From Streptomyces sp. CoH27 (lineage in GTDB: Bacteria; Actinomycetota; Actinomycetes; Streptomycetales; Streptomycetaceae): a DNA stretch of 64,000 bases. Both the position numbers and the translations under genes were made by a program. Of this stretch, positions 1 to 7,529 are shown piece after piece (the stretch's first letter is position 1; the number at the start of each line of letters is the position of its first letter). The notes under the pieces are model-generated. The model was given only the letters and a program-made list of their open reading frames with translations. It was not told where the DNA came from and did not search any database. The stretch spans positions 147,599-211,598 of the forward strand of contig NZ_JAIQYY010000011.1 in the NCBI RefSeq assembly GCF_020181035.1, given 5' to 3'.

Positions 1-225
1 GTGCGGGTTGGCCTCGGCGCTCACCGCCTTGACGAACCCGGTGCCGCCCGCCGCGGTGCGCACGCGCGCGGCGACGCCGGGTGAGAAGCCGCCGCGCTGT
101 GTCTGCCACCGCACGACCGGCGCACCGAGCGTCTCGCCCACGGCGTGCCGGACGGCGGGCGGGAGCGCTTCCCAGGGCGTGCGGACGCCTGCGGCGGGCG
201 GGGCGGTGTGGGTCATGCGGGCCAT
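1..225 (-). CDS. Aminoglycoside-phosphotransferase-like protein, N-terminal part (gene runs off the window)
   Basis: Reading leftward from an ATG at 225, the frame stays open for 75 codons to the window edge, so only the N-terminus is present. It begins MARMTHTAPPAAGVRTPWEA and continues with WQTQRGGFSPGVAARV and GTGFVKAVSAEANP. The GG-S-GVA...FVKA pattern is what I know from the N-lobe nucleotide-binding loop and lysine strand of actinobacterial APH-family kinases. A second in-frame ATG at 216 is possible. The substrate cannot be told, because the catalytic loop lies outside the window. It is transcribed away from the LysR gene. Confidence 0.6.
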   Translation of the reverse strand, partial: MARMTHTAPPAAGVRTPWEALPPAVRHAVGETLGAPVVRWQTQRGGFSPGVAARVRTAAGGTGFVKAVSAEANPH

Positions 226-281
226 GGTGCCGGGGTGGCGGGGTGGCCGGCGAGCGGATTTTCAGGGGGTTGCCATGCCCG

Positions 282-1205
282 TCACCCCCGCGTCAGCGAC
301 AACAACTCCCGTGCGGGCCCCGCCGGTCGATGCCCGGTGGGCCACACCGCCCTCAGATCGCGCCGCAGCGAAACACCCTCCACCGGGATGCTGACCAGCC
401 GCCGCATCGCCAGTTCCTCCCCCACCGCCAGCTCGCTGAGGACGGAGGGGCCCGCTCCGCTGACCGCTGATGCCTTGACCGCTGTGGTCGAGGACAGTTC
501 GATCAGGGGGCGGGCGAGGCCGCCGAGGGCCGCGTCCAGGACCTGGCGGGTACCGGAGCCGCGCTCGCGCAGGATCAGCGGGGTGGCCGCCAGCTCCTGC
601 GCCGTGAGGGGGCGCCGGCGGCGGGCCCAGGGGTGGCCGGGGGCCGTGACGACGATCAGGCGGTCGCGGGCGATGACCGTGGAGTCCAGGCCGGTCGGCA
701 CGTTCAGGCCTTCCACGAAGCCGAGGTCCGCCTCGCCGGACAGCAGCAGTTCCGCAACCTTTGTCGAGTTGCCGGCGAGCAGGGACACCGCCGTGTCGGG
801 TCGCTCGGCGTGCAGTGCGAGGAGCCAGCCGGGCAGCAGATACTCGGCGATGGTCATGCTCGCCGCGACCCTGAGGCGTGAGTCCCGCCGGTCCCGCAGC
901 GCCCGCGCCCCCGCGTCGAAGGCGGCCGCCGCCTCCACCACCCGGCGCGCCCAGTCCGTCACCAGCGCCCCGGCGTCGGTGAGCCGGGAACCGCGCGGCG
1001 AGCGGTCGACCAGGGCCACCCCCAGCTGCCGTTCCATCGAGCGGATCCGGCTGCTGGCGGCGGGCTGGGTGATGCCGACCTCGCGTGCGGCCGCGCCGAG
1101 GCTCCCCAGCCGCGCCACCGCCAGCAGCAGCTCCAGTGCGGCCAGATCCGGCACCCGGTGCGCCAGGGATGCCGTGCGCTCGTACTGCCCCTCCACCTCA
1201 CTCAT
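282..1205 (-). CDS. LysR-family transcriptional regulator
   Basis: A 307-residue protein, usual length for LysR regulators. The N-terminal winged helix-turn-helix spans about residues 18-77 and contains AAAREVGITQPAASSRI, typical of the family. It is followed by a linker helix and a periplasmic-binding-protein-like effector domain from about residue 95. The gene is divergent from the TDT transporter at 1276 with only 70 bp between them. That is the classic arrangement of a LysR protein controlling its neighbour, so it probably regulates that transporter; the effector is unknown. The ATG at 1205 has no obvious ribosome binding site and lies inside an inverted repeat (1203-1219), so it may be leaderless or start further in. 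Confidence 0.85.
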   Translation of the reverse strand: MSEVEGQYERTASLAHRVPDLAALELLLAVARLGSLGAAAREVGITQPAASSRIRSMERQLGVALVDRSPRGSRLTDAGALVTDWARRVVEAAAAFDAGARALRDRRDSRLRVAASMTIAEYLLPGWLLALHAERPDTAVSLLAGNSTKVAELLLSGEADLGFVEGLNVPTGLDSTVIARDRLIVVTAPGHPWARRRRPLTAQELAATPLILRERGSGTRQVLDAALGGLARPLIELSSTTAVKASAVSGAGPSVLSELAVGEELAMRRLVSIPVEGVSLRRDLRAVWPTGHRPAGPARELLSLTRG

Positions 1206-1219
1206 AAGACCAGCTTATG
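1203..1219. promoter_or_regulatory. Inverted repeat, candidate LysR operator
   Basis: CATAAG-N5-CTTATG is a perfect 6-bp inverted repeat with a 5-bp spacer. It fits the loose T-N11-A type of LysR site and sits in the only intergenic space between the LysR gene and the divergent transporter. It overlaps the LysR start codon, which would suit autorepression. Binding is inferred. Confidence 0.5.
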
Positions 1220-1275
1220 CCCTGATAGAAACGAACTCCCTGGTCAGCCCCTGATCCTGGCGGGATCGTCAGGGC

Positions 1276-2412
1276 ATGGTCATCGCAGCCCATCCCGCCC
1301 CCTCCCCCGCCCCCTCCCTCCGGCGCGCCGCCCGGGTACGGCACCTCGGTCCGAACTGGTACGCCGCAGTCATGGGCACCGCCATCGTCGGCTCGGCCGG
1401 TGTCGCGCTGCCCGGACACGGGGCGGTGCCGAGCGGTGTGCTCGCCGGGGTCTGGGCGCTGTCCCTGATCGCGCTGACGGCGCTGCTCACCGCCCGCACC
1501 CTGCACTGGGTCCACCACCGCGACCAGGCCCGTGCCCACCTCCTCGACCCGGCCATGGCGCCCTTCTACGGCTGTCTGTCCATGGCCCTGCTGGCGGTCG
1601 GAGCCGGTGCCATGACCGCCGGGCTGCCCCTGCTCGGCACGGGGACGGCGGTCGCGCTGGACACCGTGCTGTTCAGCGCCGGTACGGCGGTCGGGCTCAC
1701 GGCCACCGTGGCCGTGCCGTACCTGATGGCCGTACGCCACCGCGCCGAGCCGGTGGCGGCGACCCCGGTGTGGCTGCTGCCGCTGGTCGCGCCGATGGTG
1801 TCGGCCGCGCTCGGTCCGCTGCTCGTGCCGCATCTGCCGGCGGGGCAGCCCCGCGAGACCTTGCTGCTGGCCTGCTTCGCGATGTTCGGACTGAGCCTGA
1901 TCATGACGCTGCTGATGCTGGCGCTCGTCTTCGCCCGGCTGGTCACCCGCGGTCCGCTGCCGCTCGCGCTCACCCCGACCCTGTTCCTGGTCCTGGGCCC
2001 GCTCGGGCAGTCCACGACCGCGCTCGCCAAGATCGCGGACGCGGCTCCCGGCGTCGTACCGGCCCCGTACGACCGCGGTCTCGGTGTCCTCGCCGTGCTC
2101 TACGGGGTGCCGGTGATGGGTTTCGCGCTGCTGTGGCTGGCGCTCTCCGTCGCGCATGTGGTGCGGGCCCGGCGTCATGGAATGGGCTTCGCGATGACGT
2201 GGTGGGCGTTCACCTTCCCCGTGGGCACGTGTGTCACCGGCGCCGCGGCCCTCGCCCGGCACACGGGCCTCGGGTGCTACGACGCGCTGGCCGTCGCGCT
2301 GTACACCGTCCTGGTCGGCGCGTGGCTGGCGGCCGCCACCGGGACCGTACGCGGCCTGCTCAGCGGCGAGCTGCTCGCAGGGCCTCGCCCAGCGCCCTCG
2401 GCGCTTCGGTGA
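1276..2412 (+). CDS. TDT-family (TehA/SLAC1-like) membrane transporter
   Basis: A 378-residue, strongly hydrophobic protein with about ten predicted membrane segments. The N-terminal segment HLGPNWYAAVMGTAIVGSAG resembles the PNWF/Y...MGTG start of tellurite-resistance/dicarboxylate transporters (C4_dic_mal_tran, the TehA/SLAC1 fold). Family members are anion or dicarboxylate channels and exporters, and related proteins export sulfite or malate; the substrate here is not evident. The divergent LysR gene is the likely regulator. The 3' end overlaps the convergent BtuF-like gene by 53 nt. Confidence 0.8.
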   Translation: MVIAAHPAPSPAPSLRRAARVRHLGPNWYAAVMGTAIVGSAGVALPGHGAVPSGVLAGVWALSLIALTALLTARTLHWVHHRDQARAHLLDPAMAPFYGCLSMALLAVGAGAMTAGLPLLGTGTAVALDTVLFSAGTAVGLTATVAVPYLMAVRHRAEPVAATPVWLLPLVAPMVSAALGPLLVPHLPAGQPRETLLLACFAMFGLSLIMTLLMLALVFARLVTRGPLPLALTPTLFLVLGPLGQSTTALAKIADAAPGVVPAPYDRGLGVLAVLYGVPVMGFALLWLALSVAHVVRARRHGMGFAMTWWAFTFPVGTCVTGAAALARHTGLGCYDALAVALYTVLVGAWLAAATGTVRGLLSGELLAGPRPAPSALR

Positions 2413-3082
2413 GCGAGGGGCCGTACCACGTCAGGTGCCGTCCGCTGACCAGCGCGCAGGGCAGCCCGGGGAAGGCCTCGGGGCCGTCGTCGGCGGTGAA
2501 GCGGTAGGGCTCGTCGGGCAGGACGACCAGGTCCGGGGCCGCCGCGCGCAGCTCCTCCAGGGGGATGCGGGGGTAGCGGTCGGGGTGGCCGGCGAAGACG
2601 TGGTCCACGCCGAGGCGGGCCAGCACGTCACCCGCGAAGGTGTCCCGGCCGAGCACCATCCAGGGCCGGCGCCAGATCGGTACGACCGCCCTCGTGCGGG
2701 CCGTCGGCTCCGGCAGGGCCGCCCAGGCCGCCTCCGCCTGCGCCAGCCAGCCCGGCCGCTCCGGCGCCCCGCACGCCCCGAGCACCCGCGCCAGCTCGGC
2801 GAAGGCCTGCGGCACGCCGCGCACCTCGGTGACCAGCACGTCGAGGCCCGCCGCGCGGAGGGCGTCGAGGTCGGGCGCGCGGTTCTCCTCCTCGTTGGCG
2901 ATCACCAGGTCGGGGGCGAGGGCGAGGATGCGGTCGAGCCCGGGATTCTTCGTACCGCCGATCCGGGTGATCTCCAGGTCGGCCGGATGGGCGCACCAGT
3001 CGGTGGCGCCGACGAGGGCGCCGGGGAGGGTGCAGGCGACGGCTTCGGTGAGGGACGGGACGAGGGAGACGACCCTCTTCAA
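2360..3082 (-). CDS. BtuF-like helical-backbone metal/cobalamin-binding protein, cytoplasmic form
   Basis: A 240-residue protein beginning MKRVVSLVPSLTEAVACTLP, the strand-helix start of type III substrate-binding proteins (BtuF/FhuD fold). It continues with ATDWCAHP, GTKNPGLDRILALAPDLVIAN and, near the C-terminus, a second lobe with LRAAAPDLVVLPDEPYRF. No signal peptide, lipobox or membrane segment is seen, so it is probably not the receptor of an ABC importer. Cytoplasmic paralogues like this are common in actinobacteria and often called cobalamin-binding proteins; the ligand is unproven. Its start overlaps the stop of the upstream XRE-cupin gene by 4 nt (ATGA), so the pair is translationally coupled. 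Confidence 0.75.
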   Translation of the reverse strand: MKRVVSLVPSLTEAVACTLPGALVGATDWCAHPADLEITRIGGTKNPGLDRILALAPDLVIANEEENRAPDLDALRAAGLDVLVTEVRGVPQAFAELARVLGACGAPERPGWLAQAEAAWAALPEPTARTRAVVPIWRRPWMVLGRDTFAGDVLARLGVDHVFAGHPDRYPRIPLEELRAAAPDLVVLPDEPYRFTADDGPEAFPGLPCALVSGRHLTWYGPSLTEAPRALGEALRAARR

Positions 3083-3651
3083 CGAGACCTGTCCTGAACT
3101 GCCTCGATGTGCTCCGCCACCGCCACCACGACCACCCGGGTGTCCGGCACCGTCGCCCGCCAGCGATGCCGTACCCCACCGGTCAGATACAGGGTGTCGC
3201 CGCGGCCGAGGCGGTACGCGCGGCCCTCGGCCTCGATCTCCACCGCGCCGTCGGCGACGTACATCAACTCGTCGTTGCGGTGCTGGAACTCACGGCCGGC
3301 CTCGTGGTCGCCGGTGAACTCGGAGGCGTGCAGCTGATGGTGGCCGCGGACCAGGGAGCGGGTGCGCGGCTCGCCGCCGCCCTCGGCGCACGGGTCGGCA
3401 CGGACGACGTCCACGCTGGCGGCCGGATCGGCGGCGGCGAGGAGCTCCACGGCCGTGGTGCACAGGGCGTCGGCCAGCTTCTCCAGGGACGCGCGGCTGG
3501 GGCGGGCCCGGTCGTTCTCGACCTGGCTGAGGAAGGGCACGGACAGGCCGCTGCGCTCGGCCACGACGGCGAGGGTCAGTTCCAGCGTGCGGCGGCGCCG
3601 GCGGACGGCCGCGCCCACCCGCACGGGCTGTTGCTCTTTGTGGTCGCCCAT
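3079..3651 (-). CDS. XRE-family regulator with C-terminal cupin domain
   Basis: A 190-residue protein. Residues about 10-70 form a Cro/CI-type helix-turn-helix (LAVVAERSGLSVPFLSQVEN...RPSRASLEKLADAL). Residues about 110-185 form a cupin barrel with the ELMYVADGAVEIEAEGRAYR and GDTLYLTGGVRHRW strands. XRE-cupin proteins sense small ligands or metals and often control the downstream catabolic or redox genes. Here the coupled downstream gene is the BtuF-like protein, which is the likely functional partner. The ATG at 3651 follows a short upstream region with no rival start. Confidence 0.85.
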   Translation of the reverse strand: MGDHKEQQPVRVGAAVRRRRRTLELTLAVVAERSGLSVPFLSQVENDRARPSRASLEKLADALCTTAVELLAAADPAASVDVVRADPCAEGGGEPRTRSLVRGHHQLHASEFTGDHEAGREFQHRNDELMYVADGAVEIEAEGRAYRLGRGDTLYLTGGVRHRWRATVPDTRVVVVAVAEHIEAVQDRSR

Positions 3652-3989
3652 CGCTCCGGCTCCCTCCCTCGCTCGTCGTGCCTCGGTCGCTCCTGATGAC
3701 TTCTCTGCACCCTACGCATGTTCGGCAAACCGTTTCACGCGCCTGCCACATCCCTGTCATGTCCCCGTGTCCCCACCCTCACGGTTCACGCCAGTATGCC
3801 GGGGTCGGGGAGCAGGTGGGAGGGGTGTCCGGGTCGGCCGCGAAGATGCCGACCACCTGGGCCGGGAACGCCGGTTCGGACCAAGGGAGATCACGTTCCG
3901 TGATTGGCCGGATCCTTGTCGTACGCGGATACGCGACAACGAGGTCGCCGAGCGGGGTGGGTGTCGGTGCCGTGCGGCATGATGCGAGC
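3652..3989. other. Intergenic region with two palindromes upstream of the exonuclease gene
   Basis: 338 bp between divergent genes, holding promoters for both. I see no convincing coding sequence. Two symmetric elements lie close to the exonuclease start: ATCACG-TTC-CGTGAT at 3890-3904, and TTGTCG-N12-CGACAA at 3916-3939. Either could be an operator; no regulator can be assigned. Confidence 0.5.
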
Positions 3990-4910
3990 GTGACCGGACG
4001 ACTCATGCTGCTCGACACCGCATCGCTGTACTTCCGCGCCTACTTCGGCGTCCCGGACTCCGTGAAGGCTCCCGACGGCACGCCGGTGAACGCCGTGCGC
4101 GGGCTGCTGGACTTCATCGACCGGCTGGTCAAGGACCACCGGCCGGAGCAGTTGGTGGCCTGCATGGACGCCGACTGGCGCCCGCAGTGGCGGGTGGACC
4201 TCATCCCGACGTACAAGGCGCACCGGGTCGCAGAGGAGCACGAGGTGGGGCCGGACGAGGAGGAGGTGCCGGACACTCTGGCCCCGCAGGTGCCGGTCAT
4301 CGAGGACGTGCTGGACGCCATCGGGATCGCCCGGGTCGGGGTGGCGGAGTACGAGGCGGACGATGTGATCGGCACGTTCACCGCGCGGGCCCAGGGCCCG
4401 GTGGACATCGTCACCGGCGACCGCGATCTGTATCAGCTGGTGGACGACGCGCGCGGGATCCGGGTGCTGTACCCGCTGAAGGGCGTCGGCACCCTCCAGC
4501 TGACGGACGAGGCGGTGCTGCGCGAGAAGTACGGCGTCGACGGCCGGGGGTACGCGGATCTGGCACTGCTGCGCGGCGACCCGAGCGACGGCCTGCCGGG
4601 CGTGGCCGGGATCGGCGAGAAGACGGCCGCCAAGCTGCTCGCCGAGTTCGGTGATCTGGACGGGATCATGACGGCGCTGGACGACCCGCGGGCGAAGCTC
4701 ACGCCGTCGCAGCGCAAGCGACTGGACGAGGCCCGGCCGTATGTGGCGGTCGCGCCGAAGGTGGTGCGGGTGGCCGCGGACGTGCCGCTGCCGGACGTCG
4801 ACACGGCGCTGCCGCACGCCCCGCGCGACCCGGAGGCGCTGGAGCGGCTGGCCGGGCGCTGGGGGCTCGGCGGCTCGCTGCAACGGCTGCTGACCACGCT
4901 GGCCGCCTGA
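3990..4910 (+). CDS. Stand-alone 5'-3' exonuclease (FEN/Pol I 5'-nuclease domain)
   Basis: A 306-residue protein related to the N-terminal 5'-nuclease of DNA polymerase I, without polymerase or proofreading domains. The metal-binding acidic residues are in place: LLDTASLYFRAYF at the N-terminus, ACMDADW, YEADDVIGTF, VTGDRDLYQLV and LRGDPSDGLPG. The helix-3-turn-helix motif VAGIGEKTAAKLLAEFG follows. Expected activity is 5' flap or 5'-3' exonuclease on branched DNA, as in Okazaki-fragment or excision repair. I chose the GTG at 3990 (VTGRLMLLD) because the family starts right at this beta strand; the frame is open further upstream but that part is intergenic-like. Confidence 0.85.
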   Translation: MTGRLMLLDTASLYFRAYFGVPDSVKAPDGTPVNAVRGLLDFIDRLVKDHRPEQLVACMDADWRPQWRVDLIPTYKAHRVAEEHEVGPDEEEVPDTLAPQVPVIEDVLDAIGIARVGVAEYEADDVIGTFTARAQGPVDIVTGDRDLYQLVDDARGIRVLYPLKGVGTLQLTDEAVLREKYGVDGRGYADLALLRGDPSDGLPGVAGIGEKTAAKLLAEFGDLDGIMTALDDPRAKLTPSQRKRLDEARPYVAVAPKVVRVAADVPLPDVDTALPHAPRDPEALERLAGRWGLGGSLQRLLTTLAA

Positions 4911-4916
4911 CCCCGA

Positions 4917-4930
4917 CCGGAATATTCCGG
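4917..4930. other. 14-bp perfect palindrome
   Basis: CCGGAATATTCCGG lies just after the exonuclease stop and about 60 bp before the iron box of the next gene. It has no T-tract and is too short for a confident terminator. It could be a weak hairpin or a protein-binding site. Confidence 0.35.
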
Positions 4931-4988
4931 CAAAGCACGCCCACCGCGGCCCCGGAAGAGAGGTGTTGCACCGGAGCGAGGTGCTAAC

Positions 4989-5002
4989 TTAGGTAAACCT
5001 AA
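4989..5002 (+). promoter_or_regulatory. Iron box (DmdR/IdeR-type operator)
   Basis: TTAGGT-AA-ACCTAA is a perfect 14-bp palindrome, 21 bp before the ATG of the siderophore-interacting protein. It matches the half-sites of the DmdR/IdeR/DtxR iron box (consensus remembered as TTAGGTTAG-N-CTAACCTAA), and a further TAAC/TTAG-like half-site lies just upstream. In iron-replete cells Fe-loaded DmdR1 would be expected to repress the gene. Confidence 0.75.
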
Positions 5003-5023
5003 CCACTTCGCAGGAGGTCCGTG

Positions 5024-5869
5024 ATGGCAGAGCGCCCGGGACGCAAGCCGCGCAAGACCCGTACCGCCCAGGTGGTGCGCACCGAGCGGCTGACCCCGCA
5101 CATGCAGCGTGTGGTGCTCGGCGGCGAGGGCCTGGCCGACTTCGCGGCAAACACCTGCACCGACCACTATGTGAAGCTGCTGTTCGGCCCGGCGGGCGTG
5201 ACCTATCCGGAGCCCTTCGACCTGGAGCGGATCCGCGAGGAGTTCCCCCGGGAGCAGTGGCCGGTGACCCGGACGTACACCGTGCGCGCCTGGGACCCCG
5301 AGCATCTGGAGATGACGCTGGACTTCGTCGTCCACGGCGACGAGGGTCTGGCCGGCCCGTGGGCCGCCCGGGTGCGGCCCGGCGAGACCGTGCGCTTCAT
5401 GGGCCCCGGCGGCGCCTACGCCCCCGACGCGGAGGCCGACTGGCATCTGCTCGCCGGTGACGAGAGCGCGCTGCCCGCCATCGCCCGTGCCCTGGAGACG
5501 CTGCCCGCGGGGGCTGTGGCGCACGCCTTCGTGGAGGTGTCCGGGCCCGAGGAGGAGCAGAAGATCGACTCCGACGCGGCGGTCGTCTGGCTGCACCGCG
5601 GGGACCGGCCGGTCGGCGAGGCCCTGCTGGCGGCCGTACGGGGGCTGGAGTTCCCCGAGGGCCGGGTGCACGCGTTCGTGCACGGCGAGGCGGGCTTCGT
5701 GAAGGAGCTGCGCCGGCTGCTGCGGGTCGAGAAGCAGATCCCGCGCGAGGACCTGTCGATCTCCGGGTACTGGCGCCTGGGCCACAACGAGGACGGCTGG
5801 CAGGCCTCCAAGCGCGAGTGGAACGCCCGTATCGAGGCCGAGCAGGAGGACGGCGCGGCGGCTGCCTGA
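5024..5869 (+). CDS. Siderophore-interacting protein (FAD-dependent ferric-siderophore reductase)
   Basis: A protein of about 281 residues of the ViuB/YqjH family. It would release iron from imported ferric siderophores by NAD(P)H-dependent reduction in the cytoplasm. Seen: an FAD-binding barrel with the RTYTVRAW motif near residue 85, HGDEGLAGPWAARVRPGE and GPGG for flavin phosphate binding, then a nucleotide-binding half with DESALPAIARALETLP and HGEAGFVKELRRLL. The C-terminal SGYWRLGHNEDGW is a family hallmark. The ATG at 5024 is preferred over the GTG at 5021 because AGGAGG (5012-5017) is then 6 nt away. An iron box directly upstream supports the iron role. Confidence 0.9.
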   Translation: MAERPGRKPRKTRTAQVVRTERLTPHMQRVVLGGEGLADFAANTCTDHYVKLLFGPAGVTYPEPFDLERIREEFPREQWPVTRTYTVRAWDPEHLEMTLDFVVHGDEGLAGPWAARVRPGETVRFMGPGGAYAPDAEADWHLLAGDESALPAIARALETLPAGAVAHAFVEVSGPEEEQKIDSDAAVVWLHRGDRPVGEALLAAVRGLEFPEGRVHAFVHGEAGFVKELRRLLRVEKQIPREDLSISGYWRLGHNEDGWQASKREWNARIEAEQEDGAAAA

Positions 5870-5882
5870 ACGCCCCGCACCC

Positions 5883-6830
5883 TCAGGGTGCCGTCTCGTT
5901 GATCCTGCCGAACGGGACGTGGACGCTGGGCGTGGTCCGGGACGTGCTCTCCAGGTGGGTCACCTGGTCGTCGAAGAAGAGGTGCGGCCGGAGCACCGCC
6001 ATGACCGCGCCCTTGTCTATGCCGCCGAGGAAGAAGGCGTCGTTGACCCGCACACCCCACTGCTTGAGGCTGTTCACGGCCCGCTCGTGGGCCGGGGCGT
6101 TGCGCGCGGTCACGATGGAGACGTGCACCCGGACCACGTAGTCCGGGTCGGCCTCGCGCCGTTCGGCCTCCCGGCGCTGGATCCGGTTCACCCCGGCGAG
6201 GAAGTCGCGCAGCGGCCCGGGGTCGTGCGGGGTCGCCGCGTTGCGGGCCTCGTGGGCGCGGAACTCCTCCAGGCCGCCGGACTGGTACACCCGCTCGGCG
6301 GCGTCACCGGCGAGCACCCCGTCGAAGTCGAACGCGATCCGCAGCTCCGGATCGGCGGGGTCGTCGGCATACGCCGAACCGAGCACATGCCCGGCCGGCA
6401 GGCCCGCGGCGACCGCCTCGCGCACGTCGGCGCCGTTCGCGGACAGGAACAGGGACATGTTCAGCGCCGTGACGAACGCGTACGGCGCTCTGCCCTGCAT
6501 GAACACGGCCCGGCTGATGGGCAGTTCATGGGCCTGGATCGACCGCATGACCCGAAGGCCCGTGTCGGGGTCGTTGCGGGAGAGGATGATGACCTCGACG
6601 AGCGGATCGCCCGGCTCGCCGAGGTCGTTCAGCGACAGCAGCCTGCGGAGGAACGCGAACGCCACTCCGGGCCGCAGCGTGTCGTCCAGATGCGCTTCCT
6701 GGTAGGCCCGGTAGGCCTCCTCGCCCTGTTCCCGGAAGACGGCGTCCGACTCCCGCAGATCGAACAGAGCGCTGGAGGCGACACCGACGACGAGTCGGCC
6801 CGCGAGGTCGTAGGGCGGCATGCCCTCCAT
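5883..6830 (-). CDS. Cytosolic 5'-nucleotidase (cN-I type, HAD fold)
   Basis: A protein of about 315 residues matching the bacterial 5-nucleotidase family related to eukaryotic cN-I, which dephosphorylates nucleoside 5'-monophosphates. HAD motifs in order: IAFDFDGVLAGD (two catalytic aspartates; substrate cap elements around it), SIVTARN (motif II), GIDKGAVM (motif III lysine) and HLFFDDQ (motif IV acidic pair). Upstream parts ALFDLRESDAVF and IILSRNDPDTGLRV are also typical. The start is uncertain: ATG 6830 is given, but GTG 6836 has a better spaced GAGGGG. It converges on the siderophore reductase gene with a 13-bp gap. Confidence 0.85.
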   Translation of the reverse strand: MEGMPPYDLAGRLVVGVASSALFDLRESDAVFREQGEEAYRAYQEAHLDDTLRPGVAFAFLRRLLSLNDLGEPGDPLVEVIILSRNDPDTGLRVMRSIQAHELPISRAVFMQGRAPYAFVTALNMSLFLSANGADVREAVAAGLPAGHVLGSAYADDPADPELRIAFDFDGVLAGDAAERVYQSGGLEEFRAHEARNAATPHDPGPLRDFLAGVNRIQRREAERREADPDYVVRVHVSIVTARNAPAHERAVNSLKQWGVRVNDAFFLGGIDKGAVMAVLRPHLFFDDQVTHLESTSRTTPSVHVPFGRINETAP

Positions 6831-6861
6831 CTTCACACCGTCCGGCCCCTCGGACGTCCGG

Positions 6862-7452
6862 TCAGTCGCCTCGCACGCGTGCGTGCAGATGCACGTCGTG
6901 CCAGCCGTCGGGATGGAGCAGGGCACTGCGCTTGATGCCCTCCGGGGCGAAGCCGACCTTCCCGGCCACCCGGCAGGAGGCCTGGTTGGCGGTGGCGTGC
7001 GAGAGCTCCAGGCGGTGCAGGCCGACCTCCTCGAACGCCCACCGGGACAGGGCGGTGGTGGCCCGTACGGCGACACCCCGGCCGCGCGCCCGTGCCACCG
7101 TCCAGTAGGCGACCTCGGCGACGCCGTCACCGAGCACGATGTCGCGCAGCGCGACCCGGCCCAGCAGTTCATCGCCGTCCGCGGCCACGACGGCCCACTG
7201 GGCCTGCCGCTCGCCCCGCCATTCCTGCTGCCACTGGCCGATCCAGCCGGCGGCCTCCTCCTCTGAGTCGCAGGACCTGATGTGCCACTGATGCATCAAC
7301 GGGTCCTGGAAGGCCGCGTGCACGGCGGGCGCGTCCTGCGGCTGCCAGGGGCGCAGCAGAAGGCCGTCACCGGTGGGAAGGGTGGGCTGGGGGGTGCGGG
7401 CGAGGGTTCCGGCCGGCACGACCGGTCGCGTGAGGTAGGGCATGATCCACAT
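6862..7452 (-). CDS. GNAT-family N-acetyltransferase
   Basis: A 196-residue acetyltransferase of the RimJ/RimL type. The GNAT fold shows as LPTGDGLLLRPWQPQDAPAV at the start, QWAVVAADGDELLGRVALRD in the middle, the acetyl-CoA pyrophosphate loop VARARGRGVAVRATTAL, and the C-terminal ELSHATANQASCRVAGKVGF. Relatives acetylate ribosomal protein N-termini or small-molecule amines; the substrate here is unknown. An alternative ATG is at 7443. It lies 31 bp upstream of the nucleotidase gene on the same strand and may be co-transcribed with it. Confidence 0.85.
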   Translation of the reverse strand: MWIMPYLTRPVVPAGTLARTPQPTLPTGDGLLLRPWQPQDAPAVHAAFQDPLMHQWHIRSCDSEEEAAGWIGQWQQEWRGERQAQWAVVAADGDELLGRVALRDIVLGDGVAEVAYWTVARARGRGVAVRATTALSRWAFEEVGLHRLELSHATANQASCRVAGKVGFAPEGIKRSALLHPDGWHDVHLHARVRGD

Positions 7453-7529
7453 CCTGACGGCCGCTCGGCCGTCGGCCCACCCCTTTTCCCGGCGTCCCGC
7501 CGGCCTGGCACCTCGTACCCTTGACCTCG

